A program made the position numbers and the translations under genes. From positions 79,515 to 90,775 of the forward strand of contig MSXO01000011.1 in assembly GCA_002083615.1 (NCBI GenBank): 11,261 nucleotides of DNA, written 5' to 3'. Below the pieces are notes generated by a model, which ran no database searches, was not told where the DNA came from, and saw only the letters and a list, made by a program, of their open reading frames with translations. Positions 7,201 to 11,261 of the stretch are shown piece by piece. The first letter of the stretch is position 1. Each line of letters begins with the position of its first letter. This stretch comes from Proteobacteria bacterium ST_bin11 (GTDB lineage: Bacteria; Pseudomonadota; Gammaproteobacteria; Methylococcales; Methylomonadaceae).

Positions 7201-8819
7201 CAGCCAAGATGAAGCGTCTCGGAGCATCGAGCGTCTCGGAGCAGAGCATTCAATTTGGAACAGGTCGAGTCGATTCGATTCTCGCCAGCACAGGAGCAAG
7301 CCACACTGCTATGTTACAGGAGAGCTACGACGTGCATTTTGCCTATGTTCATCTGATGCGCACTGGTGGAGCTCCCTACCCATGCTTGGACTTATTGGCA
7401 AGCTATTGGTCTGCCGTCTATTCGGCGTTGGCAGCGGTTTTCCCCTTCATCGAAAAGATTCCCCGCGCCACCGAACGCATCTACGCCGACGGTATAACCC
7501 TGACCATCGATCACGCTATCTATCTGATTCGCAACACCATTCTATCACCGCTCTGTCTGATGAACACCGACGGAACCATCACTAAGCAACCCTACACACA
7601 CGATCAACTCAAGTTGATTTCACCTCTGACCTTCACAGACGGAGACACAGCCATCTTTGCCATCACACTTGGAGTATTCACCGAGATCTTTGTTCCTCGT
7701 GCATGGACCATCATCTTTCGACTTGCAGAAGCTCTCGGGAAAATCACTTCGAAGGCACCCAAGTACGCGCAGTTTCGAGATGAAGCAACCAACGAAACCT
7801 ACATCAATCGCAACTTTATCGATCTTGGCAAGGTATCGGACATCATAACGTGGCTGGAGAGCGCCTGTCACTTCAACAGACCAATGGCCGCTTCGTGGGT
7901 AACCTACATCAGCGAGATGAGCGTTGTCATCGACTGGCAAAATCCAGTCAACCCCAACGAACAACTGCAAAAACGAGCGGTCAACGTCTTCACCTTGAGC
8001 AAGGCCAACGACAAGTTTTCGTCGAATGCACGCGTGGTTCACGTAGAGTCCAAGGTGTCTCTTGCCGTCGACTTTCTCTGCAAAGGCACTACAAACAACA
8101 TCCTAGAGATCATGATGAATGCCATCTGCCACAAGGACATTCGTCCGAGAACAGTGCTCATCGGCGACACTGTGGAGTTTCTTCCATTCTTGCCTCAAAC
8201 CTACGACGTTCGACCAAAGGGAAAGCACTCGCTTCTCGCCAAGAAATCAACTGCGTCGCGCAACTACATCGACACCATTGTACTTGGTCACAACGTTATT
8301 TCAGCAGAGGCAACTGCAATGCGCAATGCTGCACGCAAGCATGCAAGTACCATCGCCGCTTTGCCCATGGAGTACGTCGACGAACACGGCAACGTAGAAA
8401 AGCTCGACGTTGAAACCGCTCTCGCCTACAACTGGCTGAAGGAAAGCCCATACATTCCCGAAGGCATGGATGTCCGTCGATACTTTCCGGTGAACATTGA
8501 ACGCGACCTACGCAAACTCTATCAAGACTACTCCATTCGAGGTAAGATCAAATACCCCGACGCCGCCATCGAAGAATACAAGAAAACCCACGCCGCCGAG
8601 ATCGCCAGAGAACAAGCGGAAGAACGTCGTCAACGCGAAGCTGAAAAACTTTCAGACCCTTCGTCTTTACCGTTGCCACCACAACAATCGAAAGGTTTCG
8701 CACCACAATCAATTCAACCTGATACAAGGAAACGACGCACACCAACACCTTCTCAGGAAAAACGAGATTCAATGCGCAGCGACTTTGCCATGTACGCAAA
8801 AGTGCCAAGGACTCAATAA
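4266..8819 (+). CDS. 1517-residue multidomain SF3-like helicase/NTPase, possible primase-helicase
   Basis: Complete frame from ATG 4266 to TAA 8817-8819. Seen: an acidic, serine/proline-rich disordered N-terminus (1-135). A folded region follows (about 136-400), then a cysteine cluster C441-x4-C446-x4-C451-x4-C456-x2-C459 and further cysteines (470, 485, 502, 511 followed by H512). The NTPase core has Walker A GYAGTGKS (839-846), a Walker B-like IVKVEDEY (881-888), and an SF3 motif-C-like LLTMGNSN (923-930). Candidate arginine fingers are R940 and R971/R973. A long C-terminal region ends in a charged helix (about 1430-1462) and a basic tail (RKRR 1488-1491). Known: SF3 helicases of DNA viruses, including D5-type primase-helicases, have this A/B/C order. 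Inferred: a replicative helicase acting in viral DNA synthesis, perhaps with a degenerate primase plus zinc module in the N-terminal half. I see no convincing DxD primase catalytic motif. Confidence in the CDS is very high; in the helicase call moderate. Confidence 0.95.
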   Translation: MSDFSDSDYEFLSSPDRDDLDDDNSPISTIVSLSSLSSSSSTCSDDEDVYAIEEPELQQQRHHSQTLQLDDDDDDNEEYQQSSACSSLPPPSPPKRSSFALSFVDEDNSEEEEEAPPPMQPSPPKPRSHRQPREEFAPLFPSIKEKYFEAFENNLLAQQQFSIGIPKFAHLTSVDQLMTLPPDVIGYFHKVCVTVTEDECTAGSTFGSMAFNNVSGRTKLMELVVFINAFCSPAIGSYSNMHSITDLPTASTFFSVAETSRSFKKVYTIVEPLFRRTHTDEGIVFSIEDLYSSLNVRGYRVWFLFADPKIIPLQALFDYIERQNKNVGNDAQFLPVTRQIIENHMRIQFTNEVLSIPVNSLLSEEEIEEHVQQKIEQYASKNLSQLNNRVMRSNENRSKTREAFAKSQAASSSSTSAIGKLAHGLGHDITSPLDLYNIFVCYENRCLNEGCSEKICDECLELQPVEQYFCSLTEADDDVDIDAICYRPLLDHSITGGNLATCGKRRSFAACHVYALINPTIHFTMDNPAVLKRLRSEGINICETQLDENNYTRSGTDEQDPYSYFTTPFDQCVFGVSAEVLTHKNFFTMVKPWCTDNTSSTLKLLTTAVSERQRAHIQAHNNTISSTVNVDSESFRAAVMFDRQWANVMPEPIAQKLRSQPYVEKNVFKLQQQLCLSSMLNKPGQANAVVRIMHDFDRARINYHNNLTKLQELAPYLCKEDIRDFTALLQTEGMRVFKSYFTENGDSTELLQGCARRLNSKTQKGESIFYELPQIAWNIDSTFANYMLWQYTHMENIGIHHFHTIAILMRLAVLRSTHCHHTDKLFNQPTIIPNYNLFGYAGTGKSYVLKMVQMITNPDAFQVSMTSSSCAPFSYSSKDGIVKVEDEYTPFNDATKEHKPPEAVTALSVEKGRVTEHEVSRNLLTMGNSNVGGVASVIERKSMTIITPHHGACLKSGNDEFYLGEDTSVKSRERTILIPAKMKRLGASSVSEQSIQFGTGRVDSILASTGASHTAMLQESYDVHFAYVHLMRTGGAPYPCLDLLASYWSAVYSALAAVFPFIEKIPRATERIYADGITLTIDHAIYLIRNTILSPLCLMNTDGTITKQPYTHDQLKLISPLTFTDGDTAIFAITLGVFTEIFVPRAWTIIFRLAEALGKITSKAPKYAQFRDEATNETYINRNFIDLGKVSDIITWLESACHFNRPMAASWVTYISEMSVVIDWQNPVNPNEQLQKRAVNVFTLSKANDKFSSNARVVHVESKVSLAVDFLCKGTTNNILEIMMNAICHKDIRPRTVLIGDTVEFLPFLPQTYDVRPKGKHSLLAKKSTASRNYIDTIVLGHNVISAEATAMRNAARKHASTIAALPMEYVDEHGNVEKLDVETALAYNWLKESPYIPEGMDVRRYFPVNIERDLRKLYQDYSIRGKIKYPDAAIEEYKKTHAAEIAREQAEERRQREAEKLSDPSSLPLPPQQSKGFAPQSIQPDTRKRRTPTPSQEKRDSMRSDFAMYAKVPRTQ

Positions 8820-8820
8820 A
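8815..8820 (+). terminator. Polyadenylation signal AATAAA overlapping the stop codon
   Basis: AATAAA contains the TAA stop (8817-8819) of the 1517-residue gene. The cleavage site would then fall inside the 3' end of the convergent minus-strand gene, so the two transcripts would overlap. Confidence 0.6.
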
Positions 8821-8833
8821 ACAACTACGAGGG

Positions 8834-8839
8834 TTTAAT
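8834..8839 (-). terminator. Polyadenylation signal ATTAAA overlapping the stop codon (minus strand)
   Basis: TTTAAT on the plus strand reads ATTAAA on the minus strand, the commonest variant signal. It overlaps the TAA stop (8835-8837) of the 115-residue gene. It mirrors the arrangement at 8815-8820 on the other strand. Confidence 0.45.
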
Positions 8840-9182
8840 TAGTGAAAGTTTGTCTACGCTCTGCTCTTCGTTGTTCTCGGCGATCCTTCTCGTCTTTGAA
8901 GTCGTGCATGCTTTTAAGAGGACGAGTGTGTGTTGTCGTCCAAACGAGTGTTCTTGCACCCACTGGAAGATACTTTACAACCCAATGAGAGTGAGGGTCG
9001 TCGGCAAGATCAATTGTCGTGCGAACTTTGTGTCTTGTCGCCGCCACAAGATTGTCTTCATTGACACAAACTTCCATCTTGAAGCTTGCTAAGTTGACAT
9101 CAGCGAACTCAAGTCGCATGTACTTCACCCAAGTGCATTCGATTTTTGGTTCGTAGGGAGCGTTGAGATACTCAGTTGCCAT
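8835..9182 (-). CDS. 115-residue protein of unknown function
   Basis: Minus-strand frame from ATG 9182 to TAA 8835-8837. The frame remains open further upstream, but only with non-ATG codons in AT-rich spacer, so 9182 is the natural start. The protein has no signal peptide or membrane segment. Residues about 12-75 alternate hydrophobic and polar positions (WVKYMRLEFADV, FKMEVCVNEDNLV, HWVVKYLPVGARTLVW), which suggests a small beta-rich domain. The last 20 residues are a charged, arginine-rich helix (DEKDRREQRRAERRQ) that could bind nucleic acid. I recognise no family. It lies tail to tail with the 1517-residue gene (15 bp apart) and head to head with the first membrane-protein gene. A CTTAAG sits one base before its ATG. 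Confidence 0.8.
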   Translation of the reverse strand: MATEYLNAPYEPKIECTWVKYMRLEFADVNLASFKMEVCVNEDNLVAATRHKVRTTIDLADDPHSHWVVKYLPVGARTLVWTTTHTRPLKSMHDFKDEKDRREQRRAERRQTFTN

Positions 9183-9281
9183 TCTTAAGAGAAAAGTCGA
9201 TAGACTTAAAGGAAAAGTGTTTTTTTTTTGGATTTTAGTTTTTTTAAAGTTTCTCTCTGGAAAAAAAACCAACCTTCAAAA
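9183..9281. promoter_or_regulatory. Divergent promoter region with T-run/TTTCTC element
   Basis: This 99-bp spacer lies between divergent start codons. For the minus gene it holds CTTAAG (9184-9189) directly before the ATG. For the plus gene it holds a ten-T run (about 9220-9229) and T-run-AAAG-TTTCTC, with TTTCTC at 9250-9255, exactly 26 nt before the ATG at 9282. The same element with the same spacing precedes the gene at 10307. A role as promoter or transcript leader is inferred from that repetition. Confidence 0.5.
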
Positions 9282-9668
9282 ATGCATCGGTTCTTGGTTG
9301 CGTGCACACTTGCACTTGCATTCCTTAGCTACTTCGTACCAGAGGATTCATTTGCAATCGAAATCTTATCTGTTTGGACTGAACTTGGACGCCTTTTCTT
9401 ACTTCTTACAGCGGCTGTTCTCCTCACCATTTTCATCACCGTGACGTCTATCCTCTATGTGGTAGCAGTCACCATCTGGTTTTCGTTGCCACTTTTAGTT
9501 GCAGCCCTTGTCATATCTCTCATTTTGCTTTTTCGCGATGAAATACTCGCATGGATTTCTCTTCAACGCACCTGCGATTTTCTCTCGTCAGAGCTTGTGA
9601 AATTCAGTGTCGACATTCAGCGTTTCAAACACTGGCTCCAACCGATCGTCGAAACTAAATCCGAATAA
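9282..9668 (+). CDS. 128-residue multi-pass membrane protein
   Basis: The frame is open from an upstream TTG at 9228, but the first ATG, 9282, gives a clean signal-peptide-like N-terminus (MHRFLVACTLALAFLSY, possible cleavage near residue 25), so I start there. Two further hydrophobic segments follow (about 37-60 and 62-84). An amphipathic C-terminal tail comes next (91-121, W-x5-T-C then QRFKHWL), rich in alternating charged and hydrophobic residues. There are no clear N-glycosylation sites. I recognise no family. It is the first of three co-directional membrane-protein genes, and the layout (signal, paired hydrophobic helices, amphipathic tail) matches the next gene. An envelope or intracellular-membrane role in the virus is likely but inferred. 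Confidence 0.85.
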   Translation: MHRFLVACTLALAFLSYFVPEDSFAIEILSVWTELGRLFLLLTAAVLLTIFITVTSILYVVAVTIWFSLPLLVAALVISLILLFRDEILAWISLQRTCDFLSSELVKFSVDIQRFKHWLQPIVETKSE

Positions 9669-9669
9669 A
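9664..9669 (+). terminator. Polyadenylation signal AATAAA overlapping the stop codon
   Basis: AATAAA contains the TAA stop (9666-9668) of the 128-residue gene, the same economy seen at the end of the 1517-residue gene. Confidence 0.5.
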
Positions 9670-9672
9670 TTT

Positions 9673-9738
9673 GGAGGATTTTTTAACATTTTTTTTTCTC
9701 GTTTTCTTTGAAGAGGAAAAAAAAAAGAATAATCCTCC
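9673..9738. repeat. Inverted repeat / hairpin in the leader of the 170-residue gene
   Basis: GGAGGATT (9673-9680) and AATCCTCC (9731-9738) are perfect reverse complements. Between them, a T-rich half (with a nine-T run and TTTCTC at 9695-9700) faces an A-rich half with a ten-A run, so much of the 66 nt can pair around a central loop. It fills almost the whole spacer between two membrane-protein genes. Confidence 0.6.
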
Positions 9739-9745
9739 CAGAAAA

Positions 9746-10258
9746 ATGAACAAGTCGTTCATTTTAATCATCGCTACCACACTCGCATGTTTTGTAGTGT
9801 CGATCGAAGCTGAGCAAATCAAAGATGCCACGTTTGAATGTCGATGCGCGGAAGAAGACATTGACTACCAACTTTTCTACGGTTGTACGATGGGATTTTC
9901 TGTATGTGAAGAATTTTTAACTTGTACTCGCCCCATCGACTGCAAGCTCAAACCTCATTCAACAAATTACGGCGTCCACGGCATTATGGAAACTCTCTTT
10001 AACGCAGTGATTCCTTTGACCCAACTTTTCGCCTCGATAGCTTCCTTTGCGCTCGGAATACTCGTATTTGCCATGGAAATGATTGGCGCGTCTTTCATCG
10101 TCGTCATTGTACCATTGATCACCGTGGTTAAAATCGTATGTCCTATTGTCGACTACCTCAACTCTCCGTCGATCTGGAAGATGTTCGACCGTACTTCAGA
10201 ACAGCTTGTTCGAATGAGTGACGTCGTTCAGAAATTTAAGCAGCAAATTGAAAAGTAA
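9746..10258 (+). CDS. 170-residue secreted/membrane protein with six-cysteine ectodomain and two hydrophobic segments
   Basis: The upstream open frame begins with a TTG. The first ATG, 9746, gives a textbook signal peptide (MNKSFILIIATTLACFVVSIEA, likely cleaved near residues 22-23). A short cysteine-rich domain follows (C32, C34, C47, C54, C60, C66; six cysteines, probably three disulfides). Then come two hydrophobic segments (about 84-110 and 113-135) and an amphipathic tail (144-170, DRTSEQLVRM then VQKFKQQ) like that of the preceding gene. I recognise no family. The disulfide-rich lumenal or extracellular domain suggests an envelope or host-interaction protein. It lies 77 nt after the previous stop and 48 nt before the next gene. 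No AATAAA follows its stop, so it may share a 3' end with the next gene. Confidence 0.9.
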   Translation: MNKSFILIIATTLACFVVSIEAEQIKDATFECRCAEEDIDYQLFYGCTMGFSVCEEFLTCTRPIDCKLKPHSTNYGVHGIMETLFNAVIPLTQLFASIASFALGILVFAMEMIGASFIVVIVPLITVVKIVCPIVDYLNSPSIWKMFDRTSEQLVRMSDVVQKFKQQIEK

Positions 10259-10306
10259 ATTTTTTTTTAAAAAGTTTCTCAGTATTTTCAAGAGAACACA
10301 GCAACA
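10259..10306 (+). promoter_or_regulatory. T-run/TTTCTC element before the 283-residue gene
   Basis: A run of about ten T, then AAAAAG and TTTCTC (10275-10280), lies 26 nt before the ATG at 10307. Sequence order and spacing match those before the gene at 9282. A promoter or leader role is inferred. Confidence 0.45.
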
Positions 10307-11158
10307 ATGAAGTGGCTCATTGCAGCGACGATCGTGATTGTGTTTCTTTGGGCGAGTGGCTCAAATCGCCTTGAACTTGCCCGTCTTCAACAACTCAAAG
10401 AAAAAGAACTTGCTCAGTGCACAGAAGACCTTCTGAAGCAACAGCAACACATCAGCGGATATATTCGTCTCGGTCGAAAGCTCAATACCGAAGAACTTGT
10501 CCAGTGTACAGAGGAACTTCTGGAGAAAAAGCAACTCATCGATCACCTAACAGCTCTCAACAACTCCGTGCATTCTCGAGAATGCACGACCATGCACTAT
10601 GAACCTTCTGCCGATGGAAACACCTTTTGCATTCGCAACGTTCCACAATGGGAAGTCGACGAACTAATGAACGATGCACGCTATAACAACTCCATCGGTA
10701 AGTTTGAAACAAAGGATCGCCACGGAGGATGGACGCTGTGTATTTATGCAGTGCCTACAGAATACATCGAAGACCTGGAAGACCACACATTCTTCGAGAT
10801 TCTCGAGAAAACAACTCAATACTACAACAACTACTCGGTCTACAACATGATCTTATCGTTTGCGGCAAGCGCCATCATCTACAGAGCTCCTGCATGGCTT
10901 ATCTACGTTCCTCGATGCTCAGACTACGTCAAGACGTGTGCAGTGATTTTGTTTTCCTTCGCCGCCCATACCGGGCTCGTTCTTTTAACCTTTCGATCTT
11001 CAAAGGAAACTGTCGCTCTTCAACAACCAGAGAAAAAACGCAAGCGTTCAATTCGCATCAACTGTTCTATCATCGAAAGTCCCAAGAACAAGAGTTCCAA
11101 GGTTCCGCCACGAAAGGAAAGAAAGCGCGTCCTTCTCTCACGAAAGAGCTCCACGTAA
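10307..11158 (+). CDS. 283-residue membrane protein with duplicated N-terminal segment and basic tail
   Basis: Complete frame from ATG 10307 to TAA 11156-11158. Seen: an N-terminal hydrophobic signal or anchor (1-17). Two copies of a helical repeat follow (residues 34-49 and 63-78, pattern EL-x-QCTE-x-LL, each with one cysteine). A presumed lumenal or extracellular domain (about 80-178) has C93, C108 and C145 and possible N-glycosylation sites at N85, N127 and N175. Two hydrophobic segments (about 181-201 and 210-229) are followed by a very basic tail (241-283, with PEKKRKRS). The basic tail would face the cytoplasm or nucleoplasm and could contact nucleic acid, acidic proteins or a capsid. 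I recognise no family. It is the last of the three membrane-protein genes, and a virion envelope protein is the likeliest role by inference. Confidence 0.93.
   Translation: MKWLIAATIVIVFLWASGSNRLELARLQQLKEKELAQCTEDLLKQQQHISGYIRLGRKLNTEELVQCTEELLEKKQLIDHLTALNNSVHSRECTTMHYEPSADGNTFCIRNVPQWEVDELMNDARYNNSIGKFETKDRHGGWTLCIYAVPTEYIEDLEDHTFFEILEKTTQYYNNYSVYNMILSFAASAIIYRAPAWLIYVPRCSDYVKTCAVILFSFAAHTGLVLLTFRSSKETVALQQPEKKRKRSIRINCSIIESPKNKSSKVPPRKERKRVLLSRKSST
10406..10540 (+). repeat. Degenerate tandem duplication inside the 283-residue gene
   Basis: Bases 10406-10453 and 10493-10540 match at about 39 of 48 positions, offset by 87 bp (29 codons). They encode ELAQCTEDLLKQQQHI and ELVQCTEELLEKKQLI. 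The in-frame offset points to a past unit duplication followed by divergence. Confidence 0.8.
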
Positions 11159-11201
11159 GGTCGTGGTGGTGGGGTGAGAGAGCACGACCCGCCCATCAAT
11201 C

Positions 11202-11207
11202 AATAAA
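11202..11207 (+). terminator. Polyadenylation signal AATAAA after the 283-residue gene
   Basis: AATAAA begins 44 nt after the TAA of the 283-residue gene. Because the preceding gene lacks its own signal, this may end both transcripts. I see no other gene or element in 11159-11261. Confidence 0.6.
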
Positions 11208-11261
11208 ACCACGTACAGTCAAGATCAATCACTGTTTGAGATTATAAGATTTCTGCTGAGG

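Noticed and set aside
9228..9281. N-terminal extension of the 128-residue membrane protein
   Set aside because: It begins with TTG and encodes a translation of the T-rich and A-rich spacer. The ATG at 9282 gives a proper signal peptide.
1..11261. Bacterial or phage origin, CRISPR arrays, tRNA or rRNA genes, insertion sequences
   Set aside because: There are no Shine-Dalgarno-like patterns before the starts, no spaced direct repeats, no tRNA-like folds and no transposase. Polyadenylation signals and nuclear-localisation-like clusters point to a eukaryotic setting.

Overview
The window looks like part of the genome of a large double-stranded DNA virus of a eukaryote. It is densely coded on both strands, has no visible introns, and uses short AT-rich spacers. 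Four of the AATAAA/ATTAAA-type signals overlap or closely follow stop codons, and another lies in a short spacer. There is no bacterial gene organisation, tRNA, rRNA or CRISPR array. Most proteins are unfamiliar to me. Two clues point to a lineage. The first is a partial left-edge protein whose cysteine/histidine cluster resembles the zinc motif of herpesvirus UL92-type late-transcription factors. The second is a 1517-residue protein with an SF3-like helicase/NTPase core. A distant herpes-like virus of an aquatic invertebrate (malacoherpesvirus-like) is my best guess, but this is an inference and other large DNA virus groups are not excluded.

Layout. Positions 1-4018 carry three genes on the minus strand, read right to left. 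They are a 750-residue protein with an acidic/basic middle and a C-terminal coiled coil, a small coiled-coil protein, and a large cysteine-cluster protein that runs off the left edge. The last of these is an open frame of about 500 codons with no stop in the window. The small gene's stop overlaps the start of the big one by 8 nt. A 247-bp spacer (4019-4265) separates this block from a divergent gene on the plus strand (4266-8819) for the 1517-residue SF3-like protein.

That gene meets a small minus-strand gene (8835-9182) tail to tail, 15 bp apart. A 99-bp divergent spacer follows. Then come three plus-strand genes (9282-9668, 9746-10258, 10307-11158), all for small membrane proteins with an N-terminal signal peptide or anchor and hydrophobic segments. 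They look like an envelope or secreted-membrane protein cassette. The last 103 bp hold a polyadenylation signal and nothing else I can identify.

Functionally, the left and centre look like nuclear replication and gene-expression functions: an NTPase/helicase, a possible late transcription factor, and a charged NLS-bearing protein. The right looks like membrane or virion components. All frames are intact, which favours an active virus or a very recent insertion over a decayed endogenous element.
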